From contig NC_082611.1 in assembly GCF_030936135.1 (NCBI RefSeq), positions 9,439,001-9,503,000 of the forward strand: a DNA stretch of 64,000 nucleotides, given 5' to 3'. The notes beneath the pieces were generated by a model, which saw nothing but the letters and a program-made list of their open reading frames with translations, ran no database searches and was not told the origin of the DNA. Shown here one piece after another: positions 36,528 to 47,192 of the stretch; within the stretch, counting starts at the first letter, position 1; the number at the start of each line of letters is the position of its first letter. Position numbers and translations under genes: made by a program. This DNA comes from Gavia stellata (Eukaryota; Chordata; Aves; Gaviiformes; Gaviidae).

Positions 36528-36704
36528 GGGACTTACCGACCTCGGGGACAGAACACAGAGCACCAACAGGGCCAAAGAACATCATATTTGGAAGACAAAG
36601 GACCCCATTGCAATGCCTATGGGGGCCCTGAGGATCACAGACCCATCCACGTATCCTCATGAAAGAGAATGGTTGAATGAAGATCTACTAGATCCTTCAT
36701 ACCT
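36528..36704 (+). CDS. Candidate exon A of an unrecognised plus-strand gene
   Basis: Acceptor CTATTGGCTCCTTAG, 177 nt open, donor GTATGT; phase 2 in and phase 2 out. The peptide contains LTDLGDRTQSTNRAKEHHIW and ITDPSTYPHEREWLNEDLLD and has coding-like composition. A minus-strand reading with donor GTAAGT also exists, so the strand is not certain. No known family is recognised. A weak upstream partner may be 34634-34682 (phase 1 in, 2 out, poor donor GTGGGG). Confidence 0.35.
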
Positions 36705-38566
36705 GTATGTAACGCACTCACCAAGCTCTAGGGCTGCTAGAAAGATCAGCTAAGTGCCAGTGCATTTTTGAATAAATGCAATTAACCAGGGACTTCCAGT
36801 TAATGAACGCTGACATCAAGCTATTCAGAACAGGAATAACTTTGGCCTGTTGGAATTGGCCTGACAGATCAGACATTTTTTTTCAAAACAAAACATCAAG
36901 GAAAACAAAAGTACAAAATTTCTGAAACCAAGAAAAACGCTCAAGCTAGAAAGTTAAAATGAAAATATCTCAACCTCCATCCAAAGCCTTACTATGCCAA
37001 AGTTATCACTGTATGTCAATGCATAAAATCACAGCAATGTCTTTTTCAAGAGTATCAAAATATTTTGCCCAATTGTACAAATTTGAAACAACTGACTAAA
37101 AACGAACACATCAAAATATGTTATATGGGACATGCCAAGTGATTCTAACATTGGTTGAATTGAAGTCCTCATGTGAAAAAACATCACTACAACAGAGCTA
37201 CCACGTTAATATGCATTGAGAAGCTGCAAACACAGCATTGCTGCATCTATCATGAGACCAGACTGCAATTTAAAGAATATCTCCCTGGAAATACAATGAA
37301 GTGGGTTAGTGATGTTTACAGAAAAGACAGTGTTCAGCCATCTCTACTGAACCACGGTCCCGACAAAACAAATTCACAGCAAGGGTAATAACCCAAAATA
37401 AGCTTTCTGATCCTACTAAATCAACCATTATGCACAGTCTTGATTTTCACTCTTTTTAATATCCCACTGGCTTACTCCTCCAAGATGTTCCTATTTCGGA
37501 TGACTTCCAAGATCTGCCCAGTTCTTCTTTACCATATCTTCATTATTTCCTCTAATACTTCTTTAGCATCCTGGCTCTAGTTTCTTCAACTGCCTCCATA
37601 CGGATCACTCAACACTTTATCATCTCCTTTCTTTCTGGGGCTAAAACTGTTGTCTCTGAAGGACTATGCACTAGTGCTCACAGAAAGGTGATCTTCAGAG
37701 GCAGTGATGTACTGACGCAAGCGTAAAGTATGTTATGGGTGACCAAAGGTCGCTGCTGTACAAAATGAACCCTTTGTAGGTGGAAAAAAATCAAGTCCAG
37801 GCAGGAAAGTAATAGTTGATTTTGATCTCTCTGCATTTTTCAAAGCTAGGTCAAAAATGTAGGAATTCGTTCCGAATCGATTAACTGATTGACTGACAGT
37901 GTTGAAACACCATCTGCATTCAAAATCAGGTTGGGGACCTCCCATCACCACCACTGTCATTTTAACGTCACACTCAAATGCGTTTACACATTTGTCAAGA
38001 AGGCTGACACACAGCGATTCTACCATCAGCATAACTCAACAACTATTTGAATTAACACTCGCTTGAACTGATTAAAAATAAAACCTTTACAAGTTTATGT
38101 AAACACTATTAAGCCTACTATACAGTCACTGTTTGTATTTTCCTTAGCTTGCACTATGACAGTTTCTCATGCACTTCACTTTCTGCCCACCACAGCTGCT
38201 GCACCACAGCTGTAGAATTGCAGGGAATTCCCCTCCTAAACCAATTCCAAGAAAATTTTAAAGCATGGAAAAGTGCCTTCAGTCTTGTATTCTGTGAGAT
38301 CTGCATTTCGTAACTGAAAGGAATGGAGACAGTTTTTTAAGCAGTAGTTTCAAAATCCCCTAAAAATACAGTCAAATGAAAAGTGGCATGACACAGTAAA
38401 ATATGAACTATGATGAGTAATGACTGGAAGTATAAGTGAAATACCATGCATTCAAAATGCTATCAATTCCTTCTAATGTCTGTACGTACAATGAAATACC
38501 ATTTCAGTGACCTTCTGAGCAGAGGCAGTACCCTTATACCAAGCTCAAACGAGTAACACGTCTTAC

Positions 38567-38721
38567 TTGGAGGGTATGCATCAGCACTCTGCAGGCTAGC
38601 AATATTAGCTTTGTTATTTATTAGCAACTTTTTGCATGTAGCTAACACTGCTGGGGAAACTCCAGGTATTAAAGAGAGTTTCTTTAAAAGACAGATGTTT
38701 TCCCAGTGGACCTCAACCCAC
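38567..38721 (-). CDS. Candidate internal exon of the minus-strand gene
   Basis: This is read on the minus strand from acceptor TTCTTCTTCACAAAAG to donor GTAAGA. It gives 51 whole codons, phase 2 in and phase 1 out, opening WVEVHWENICLLKKLSLIPG and ending SLQSADAYPP. An alternative acceptor (TGTCTTTTAAAG) within it would start in phase 0 at KLSLIPG. Its exit phase matches the 31.3 kb exon and its entry phase matches the exon beside the X-box. The family is unknown. Confidence 0.3.
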
Positions 38722-40873
38722 CTTTTGTGAAGAAGAATTCCTCCATAGCTCCTCACTGCCTCAGGAAGTCAGAAGTGAAAACCGAGGCTGGTGGAGAGTG
38801 AAGCGTGGCATAGCCCACAACATGGTAATCACTTTGAAATACCTGGCCTTCCATGGCTGCATTTACATTTCTGCCCCCGACCACAACACCAGTCCTCAGC
38901 ACATACCTGCAAATGCCTACACCTGATGAAAGTCAACAGAGGGCTATTTCCCATCACAAGTCAATAGACCTGACATGGATTCCCCTCACACTGAAAGACA
39001 TTTTTATATGTACATTGGTAGCTTTATGTACCTTCATCCACTGACTTGTGAGCTGTCTATACATTACTGGATCATTCGTTTACTCATTTCAGAGCTACCT
39101 CTGTTATACAAATATGGATGTGCTACTGCATAAGAATCTCAAACTCCTGCTTACTGGGAAAATACTACACATATTACAGAAGAGCAGGATACTTATGGTC
39201 CCAGACCAGTGTATATACTCCATGCCAACCTCTCCTTGCTTTAATAGAGTCAGAATACCCATCTAGCACCACTGAGCATCAGGAGGTACTGGGGCAGTGT
39301 TAGCTTACCAAGAAATATAGGCAGATGCAAAAAGTTGAGGTTCAGTTTGTGCGAGAGCTGCAGTTTTCTCTGTGTATGGGAAACTTCTCCGGACTTTCTG
39401 GAGCTTTCACAAGCAGCAGGGGTTCCTGCTGCCAGTTCTTTTCCATCTTATTGATTTGTTGATTTTAATGTTCCTGTTGTAGAAGAGCTTTGATGACAAC
39501 AGCAACAGGGTCAGACACATGTGCTTCAACTAATGGATTTAAGCAGCTGATACACGTTGAGGATCAAATCATTATTTAACATTAATTTGACTGATACTGT
39601 CCTAATTCTAATTTTCATTTGCTCATGAACATGACCAGCTACTAAACATGCTCAATTAAAAGTTGCTCAAGTTGCTGTGTTTGATCAACTCTTCCAATTT
39701 CTCTGAGTATATTTTTGACTAAAGAAGCCAGTTTTCTTCTTTCCCCTCTCTCTGAGGAGGCAAGAGGAAAAAAGGTATGTTACAGTTTTACACTCGCTCT
39801 CTGTCATGGAAATGAGGGAGGCAAAGTTTTTGTTTCCCCTGCACAAATCAGCCTTTTCTGTACACAAACACCACTAATTACCTTCTCTTCGTGTGTGAAT
39901 ATCAGAAAAATTATCTATATTTAGCAGACTCAATATAACATTAGGAGTAGGATAAGGGTTTGGAGCAAGACACAATGAACATCTTGTTCAAGAGAATCTG
40001 GCGTTTCTCAAAGCTTAATACTATCAATCCATTTGCTTATAGAGAGAAGAGAATGAATGTGATTAAAATTTCTGCCATCTTTTCAATCTTATGGGTTCTC
40101 AGCAGGAATCTTTTAGAGGACAACAGACCTGTGTTCTGTGTATGTTATTCCTTCTGTGGATACTACTTTTCTACATGTACACTACACCATTCCCAAACAG
40201 ATAACAAATGACACAATCTCTTATCTTCATCATGTTGTATCCTTCCTTCCCTCCTCTGTTCTTCTAGTGCCACAAAAAAAGTACAGAGAGAAGGACAGAG
40301 TGCAAGAAAGGCAAGGGAGATTTGTGAAATGAAGAGATACCATGGGACTGGTGGGAGAGCAAGCCACAGACTAAATATTAGACTCCAAAAGGAAGAAAAC
40401 CTAAAAATGTAAGTAGGACAGGCCAAGAAAAGATCATGAGAGGAAATACATATAAGCATGAAGAACTGAAGAAGAAAACAAAGAATAGTTTTATAAGAGG
40501 GGATAAGGTCTGCTGCTGACTATTCCTGCAACAAGTCCTAAAAACACAGCCATATCGTACCTAAGACCTCACACACAGCAGGGCAAGTCTCCCTGTCCCA
40601 TTTCTGAGAAGAGCCTTTGGATTCCACAATGGAATTATCTGGGTTTGATTTACAAAGCCTCTGCTTTGGGGTAACAGTTTTAGTGCAGTTTGTTTTGAAC
40701 CCCAGAAGAGTGCCAGACAGTGAAGAACATTCCAGCTAGACCTAAAGTGAAAACCATCAATATGATATAAAACCAATTCCCTGAAATTTTTCTGATCATA
40801 AGATTTCTACTAAAATTGTGCAGTATGCAGTGTGGATATGTTACACCAGACTGTGCTGCGTTATTTTTCCAAG

Positions 40874-40968
40874 TACATCAGCTACCGTGTTGTCAGGAAA
40901 AAGACCAAGTACAGCTGAGAGATTAGGACATCCCATGATGGCACTCGCCTCGTCTCAAGCCATAACAG
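40874..40968 (+). CDS. Candidate exon B of the plus-strand gene
   Basis: Acceptor GTTATTTTTCCAAG, 95 nt open, donor AACAG/GTAAAA; phase 2 in and phase 1 out. The peptide reads TSATVLSGKRPSTAERLGHP, then MMALASSQAIT. Its entry phase matches the exit of candidate exon A. It lies opposite the intron of the minus-strand candidate. No family is recognised. Confidence 0.3.
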
Positions 40969-41892
40969 GTAAAATGCACATTTCAGGGGTGAGAAAACAG
41001 TCCTCATTCACATTCTAGAAGACATCAATGAGTAAGTTTTAGTTAGAAGTACTGTAATTATCCACTTTGCAGTAGATAATTATCAGTGTTTCTAATTAAA
41101 GATAGGTAACCATACAGGACTTTGTAATTACGTGAGATAACCTTTGCATCAAAATAAGACATGGCCCACACTTCCTCATTTGTGTTGCATAGCCATGGAG
41201 GTTCAGAGCATACCAAAAACATTTAATCTCTAGCCAGCTATACCAAAAATGGAGGTACAGACCTATATGAAGAGGATCATACCCCTTGTTAAACTTACTT
41301 CACTCAGGGAACTGGCACACATATATTAATTTGGGTGACATAAGTAGTATCTACAAGGAGAGTTTGCCAGGCTGGTTGCCATCAAGCATTTTCTAGTAGA
41401 AAGATCTAGAGACTTTACAGAGATCACCAGCTACATAACTGAAGCTTCAACCACATGGGTGAAGCCTATTTCAACAAATTTACTGGGCATCACTTTGAGG
41501 AATAGAGCCTCTGGGAACTGGCAGTGCAGGCATTTCATCTTAAGCCCCTTCACAATCCTTCCTACGGTCTTAAGCCAGCCCGCTTTCTGTGACAAACCCT
41601 TCACCAAATGATCTTTAGCTTGGCCAGGTGGCCAACCGTAACCCAGGCAGAGAAATGCCAGGCAATCACTTTCCTAAACAATCACAAATTTCAGGGCATG
41701 AGTGAAAGCAGCTATACCAGGGAACGATCTGTGTGACCATCAACATAAAAGTTATGCAGTGAATTACTTGATGAGAACCAGAGCTGCACTTTCCAATCAA
41801 CAATTTGTTCTTCACTCTCTGACCAGCCTGTCCTCGGGGCTAATCACTTTGGTGGTTTTATACCCAGAATGAACCTGCCCTTGTGCACTTAC

Positions 41893-41915
41893 GGCCGTTC
41901 CTCCAGTTTGTACAT
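41893..41915 (-). CDS. Candidate first coding segment of the minus-strand gene
   Basis: On the minus strand an ATG with A at -3 begins MYKLEER and reaches a consensus donor GTAAGT in phase 2. The same frame is open upstream to 42074, but that part would overlap the X-box and is more likely promoter and 5' UTR. Splicing to the two other candidate exons would give a protein of 115 residues. Only the donor and the nearby X-box support it directly. Confidence 0.3.
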
Positions 41916-42024
41916 AATTTCTCTCCTTGCTTCAGCACAGTGATAGGAAAAGACAATGATTGCTTCAAGACAGCGGTAGAGCAAGGTAATAGTGAGCAGT
42001 GATGAAGGAACATGGATGGGAGCT

Positions 42025-42038
42025 GTTACCATGGCAAC
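42025..42038. promoter_or_regulatory. RFX X-box (palindromic)
   Basis: GTTACCATGGCAAC is a near-perfect palindromic X-box, the site of RFX transcription factors (GTTRCCATRGYAAC-type). RFX2/RFX3 sites of this form mark promoters of ciliary and spermiogenic genes, usually within about 150 bp of the transcription start. An exact match is expected far less than once by chance in 64 kb. The nearest candidate gene start is the minus-strand segment 110-130 bp away. Confidence 0.7.
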
Positions 42039-43979
42039 AGGGGGACAGAGAGCTTTCCAGGTTTGGGAAAGCAAGCGAATTTTTCATCACACTCAAAATG
42101 CCCAGCTTCAGTTCTATCCCGAGCTCTGAGCAGCCCTTGTGACTTTGGGGTGGGGGGCAAGAGTTAGAACAGCATTTGGTCCCAGGAAGCTGTTACATTA
42201 TGGCAATGGGTAAAAGATAAAGAGCAGCTGAGCAAATAACGAAGAAATTCAAACTGGTGTTCAGGTCCATGTCTTCAGCATAAATTCATGCTACTGTATT
42301 TTGCAGTGGATCTGTAAACCCATTATGTTTCAGAAGAACTTACAAAAATCTCATTCCTGTTCTTTTCTGAAACAAATTTTTTAATACCACATTCCCAAGC
42401 ACTGGTTCCATTTGCCATATATGTGTCATGTAGACATTGTACGGTAAGAATTTCCTTGCCAAAACTGACTCCAAGAAGCAAGAGCAATACACGACTGTAG
42501 CCATGGAAGAATCGCATTAAAAGCAAGGAATGCAACAGGTCTGTGACTAATTAAGAACATCTATCAATGGTAGCAGTAATAGCTTTGCTCCTTTTGGTTG
42601 GTATAGGTTTTTCAGAAGAACAGTATGGGGTGTGGCATGCACAGATAAGCTACACACACATGATTATGGCACAGTATAGTTTGAGTACAACGTATTCTCT
42701 AACAGACATAACAATGATTATATACATTACTCACACCAGCTATCATTTACATTAATTGTTGTTCCTAAAGACCCCAGCATAAGCACAGAGAACGCCAAAA
42801 TTAGAACCCCATTTTCCCGACTAAAGTTACCAAAAGATCAAACATAGTGGCTGACCAGATAGTGTGGCTATACTATAAAAGGGAGCACCAATTTTCATTT
42901 AAATATATAATGAAATATCAGGAAGGCTGCAATGCTTTTCTGAGTTAAGATGAAAAACTCACTGTGAGGGTGAGTGTATGTGTGCGCTTAAATATAAAGA
43001 AGCTGTTAGCCTAAAGGATGAACCACATGAACTCTGCAAGTTGGCAGAAGATTTAGAGAGGCAAAGCTGCCAATTTACAGAGATCACCTCCTGGGGCATG
43101 CAGTCTACAGCAGTTATAATTTCTGAAAGAGACTGTGGGAGTGCTATTAGAGGGAAGTGTCATTTGGAGTAAAAGAACAAAATGCAAGAAATTGTATTTG
43201 AATATGTAGGTCTGCTGATGGTAGATGTCTCTGCTGGTCAATACAAATATATTTTGGAGGAAATAATGGTAGTTCTAATGTCAAAGTAAAGGCTGATAAT
43301 AACAGCAAGAAGATGCAAATCTTTCACCTTCTGAGGGGCGTGATACAGCTGACAGTGATATATGATATAATCCCTCCCCTGCTTCTTAGGGAAGCTGAGC
43401 ATGACAGATAATCTTGCACTGTTTTTTGGAGAAGCAGATAAATTCACCTGGTGAGCCATGAAGACCCTTGTTGAGGTCACAGCGGTTTTTGCAGAACATC
43501 ACATCACAGATGCAGTCATTTGCACTTTGCAATTTGTTTCTCACTCCCTCCGCAAGCAGACCTCAGCAGCACACAGAATACAGTCCAGATCAGTTTTAAA
43601 ACATAAAACAACAGCCTAGGAGCAGGAGGCTCATGGTATTAACCCACCATCAGTAGTGCCCAGTGAGGCATGCAGGCTGCTGGTCGCATCAAGCAGAAGC
43701 CTACAGATACAGCGATGCTATTCCAATCCAAACATGGCCTGCCTCTGACCCACAACTCACCTAGGAAAACACAAATCCGTCCAAACCTGTAGCCATATAG
43801 TACTTTGCACTTGTGGGATGGGGAGCATTAAAGGACTGAATTGATCCCTTCACCCACTGACACTGAACACAGCTGTGATCTCCAGGTTTTCTAGGAGCAA
43901 ATGATGCTCCCTCCAAGCCATCCCTTAAACAACTACAGCAAATGACCCCACCCCCCCACCTGTTTTTTTGTCCCCTCAG

Positions 43980-44206
43980 CTGCTCTCAACTGTGCAAAGC
44001 TTGTGATGGAGTCTCTGCAGGTCTTTGAAGCAAATTCTGTAGATGCAAGTGCCCTATTAACATCATGTACTCAGAAAAGCTCTGTTATCAGAGGCACACC
44101 GTACCTTCCCAGGCACCTTATACATCAGACTGTAGGCTGTGGGAGAAGAGATTTATGTTTAACCTCTTATTTCCCATATCTGGCCTTTGATATATTCCAC
44201 CTGCTG
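43980..44206 (+). CDS. Candidate exon C of the plus-strand gene
   Basis: An exceptionally strong pyrimidine tract (poly-C then TTTTTTTGTCCCCTCAG) precedes a frame that is open in phase 1, matching the exit of exon B. It reads ALNCAKLVMESLQVFEANSV, then DASALLTSCTQKSSVIRG. A donor GTAAAT at 44207 would close it in phase 0; earlier weaker donors are possible. The frame stops at 44216-44218 if unspliced. The function is unknown. Confidence 0.3.
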
Positions 44207-45134
44207 GTAAATGTGTAATACAGCTAGGGGAACAGCCACTGTCAGCTTCAGTCAAATATGCAGGCAAGAGAGTCTGATGTTTCCTGAAAGGACACATCAT
44301 CCACTGATTTAAGGTGGGGGAAAATCTGGAATGACAGATTTGTCTCAGTCAGATGATATGGAGACACTTCTTCTATGTGAGCCTAGATGTGCCTCTGGGA
44401 AAATGAGAGGGCACAAGAGCAACAGCTGTAGGCAAACGGATATGATCACTAGCTTTATATCTCCCACTTAAACCCCAGAGAGCTGTTTTCTGGCTCTGTA
44501 TTAACTCCCAGGAAGACTGAAATTACGTGGATTGAACTGTTACAAGCAACTTTATCAGAAATAACTCCCATTATACCTGAAATGATGACTTTCTTAGACA
44601 AGCAGAGGACTCCTCTCCCTTTCCTGTATCACCTCAAATAGTAATCCTACAATTTAACAGATGATAGCACTTGCAGAAGCAGCTGTTTTCACTTGTAAAA
44701 TGGTCCCTGACAGTTCTTGCACTCTCATTAAGAGCATGTTTATATTCACAGTGGGGTGGGTACCTCCTAAAGTGGTAGGTTAATACACTGTCAGACCTTT
44801 ATAAATCAAGATTTCACTTTTCCTTATTCAAATCTCAGTCCCAAAGGGGATTTTCTGTTACCACCCTGTTAACAGTGGTCTGGATCAAAATAATGTGGTG
44901 ACTGCAGCCAGATGGTCTGGCAGGAAGATTTCAATCAGCATAGCCAGCAGTTTCTGCAGAGCGAGGATTTCACTTACACATTGCAATCACAGGAGGAAAT
45001 GCTACTGTGCTGTCTAAATGTATGCATTTTGGGTAGGATGCGCTGGCTGAGTTCAAGAACAAACCAAAACAAAGCACTATAGATTAGTGTTGGCCAGCAG
45101 CAGTATTAACATAGTTTTATCGCCAGCTGTATTA

Positions 45135-45240
45135 CACTTAGGGCACATCTACACCCCAAATCAAGTACACTGCGGTAATGTCTGAACGAGTAGCCACCAC
45201 CCAAGGGCCAAAACCAGAAGCGAAATACCAGCATTAGCAT
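45135..45240 (+). repeat. Possible fossil DNA-transposon end (tentative)
   Basis: ACACTTAGGGCACATCTACA resembles the 'taagggcatgtctacact' terminus seen in many sauropsid interspersed repeats, and the next 80 bp are consistent with a worn copy. I could not find the opposite end. Confidence 0.25.
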
Positions 45241-45868
45241 GGTGCTGGGCCTGAAATCATTAAGCCCTGCTGATTGCAGCTGATTTTAACCAAACAGTGC
45301 AAGGGGCCGTGGCACCACAATCCACCCTGACTCTCCCACATGTCAAGCCACTGTGGGTTAGTCTAGTTTGCAAGGTGGGGGCACTGATGGATCAGTTCCT
45401 CACTTCTCCAAGCTAGACTGCTTGGCAGCACTGCGGTGGTCACCAGGCTTCCCAAGATGTGAGAACTGTTCCTGCCAAAGGCTTCCCTGCAGCAAGACCA
45501 TGCTGAGGATTAATGCTTGCTAGATTTCATCCCTATAGCTTAGAGTTGATGTCTCCAGGACACAGCACTGGGTATTACTGCTGGTATGGCTTTCCTCCCA
45601 TTTAGGATCATTGGACCAAAGATGCCCTTTAACGTCTATGCTACAGAAGAAGCCCTACAACAACTGTCCTCAGAACAGCAAGATGGGGAAGTAGTCACTT
45701 TACAGTTTGGAAAATGTCCAAGAAGCAAACTCCTAGGGAGCCCTTGGGGACTACAAGGTGTTACAGGGGCAAAATGCAAGCAGAATGCAGTTTTAGATGG
45801 GGGATTCTGGTAAGGGCAGGGGAGCAGCAAAGTGGTCCAGAAAGCACTTTCTGGAGACTAGTTTGCAG

Positions 45869-46036
45869 GACAAAGGGGATGGACAGATGGATGGAAATGG
45901 GGAAGAGTTCATCAGCTCTAGTTTTAAACCTGAACTCCATCCTAACTTCTATCCATGTGGCAATTATCAACATAGACCACAGGGCACCAGGAAACTCTGT
46001 CCTCCAGGCAGCAACCTGATCAAGCCATTGCCTAAG
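45869..46036 (+). CDS. Candidate exon D of the plus-strand gene
   Basis: Acceptor GACTAGTTTGCAG and a perfect donor CCTAAG/GTGAGT frame 56 codons in phase 0. The peptide has DGQMDGNGEEFISSSFKPEL, then FYPCGNYQHRPQGTRKLCPP. Two other frames, one on each strand, are also open for over 100 codons here, so openness alone is weak evidence. It would follow exon C if the 44207 donor is used. A rival exon at 45606 (acceptor TCCTCCCATTTAG) is open in two frames. Confidence 0.3.
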
Positions 46037-47027
46037 GTGAGTCAGAGAGCTGAATACCTTGGACCTGAACAAACAGATAGTTCCCAGGTGCTTCAATACC
46101 TCTTCAGCTGGGATGAAAAAGAAAGGAGAACTGTTTCTCACTTATCCAGGCCACCACTGAGTCATATTTTCAGGGAAAACTAGTGATCTTGAATACATTT
46201 CTTAAATGCCTCACTAGCTGTTCCAAATGATACCATGACAGCAAATCAAAGTAAAATATAAACTACGGTTGCTGAGCTTTTTCATGCAACTATCACCCTC
46301 TGTCTTGCTACAGAAAAAGAAACAAACACCGGCATTTCTGTTTGGGGGAAAAATACAAAGTGAAAGGAACCAAATGGAACAGATAAAGGCAAACTGTGCC
46401 ATACACTCTTCAAGACTTTTGGGGATTAAACTGGAACAAATACCTTACTGAAAGCAGAACCACAAATTGTGAATTTCTGCATTTTCTTTCAATTTGTTTT
46501 AAAATACTATCAATCACACCTCAGCAGACAAACATACTGCTAGCAACTTCACCTTACCATAGGGATCATCTCTGTCTTGAGCCAACAGAGATGAGCAAAT
46601 GTTTTGCTTTTGCATTGCTTTGGAAAATCCTGTAGATCCTGTAGGAGAGGAAAATTCCCAGCTCAGAGGTCCCACAAGCCATCAGCAAGCAGAAAAGCCT
46701 CAGCAAAAGGGGCTCACTCTGAGCTGTTCGCACCAAGTGCTGCAGCAACACTTTCAGGGCTGCAGAACAGTAGTTTGTGGTGAGCGACTGAAATGCCCCA
46801 TGGTCCAGCTTCCAGCTCGTTCAGTTAACACAAAGGTCAGGCCAGCGGAGAGATGTGCTTTCTGTCTCATGGCCTTAACCCACTCTAATATTCTGGGAAC
46901 TCTAGGCCTCAGGAAAAAAGCAGAAGTTATTCAATTTAAGAGTGTGATGTCCAATCTTTGCTGCCCCACAGGCAGTAATACTGAACTGTTGCTGCCCATG
47001 ACATGCTTTCTCTCCCTTTTAACCTAG

Positions 47028-47192
47028 GCAGTGGCATCAGCAGCAGCTTCCTGTGGCCACAGGCAGCGGCTGACAACAGGAGACTGGGAAAACACTCGGG
47101 TGGGAGCTGAAAGGAAGACTGGGGCTATGTTTGGTGCAAGCCTATTGACATGTCTCCTCCTCCTGGGCTGATCCAACAACAAAAACACACAG
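47028..47192 (+). CDS. Candidate terminal exon E of the plus-strand gene
   Basis: Acceptor TTCTCTCCCTTTTAACCTAG, then 47 codons in phase 0 to TGA at 47169-47171. It begins AVASAAASCGHRQRL and ends with a hydrophobic tail, MFGASLLTCLLLLG, that would suit a GPI-anchor signal or a terminal membrane segment. A consensus donor GTAAGT follows at 47193, after the stop. The UMOD/GP2 family also ends in a hydrophobic tail, but no ZP-domain exon is visible upstream, so that link is speculative. Confidence 0.25.

Noticed and set aside
45606..45694. Candidate terminal exon after acceptor TCCTCCCATTTAG
   Set aside because: It fits the exit phase of candidate exon B and ends in TAG, but an alternative frame of the same segment is equally open. 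It competes with the chain through 43980-44206, which has a stronger acceptor. It is kept only as an alternative.
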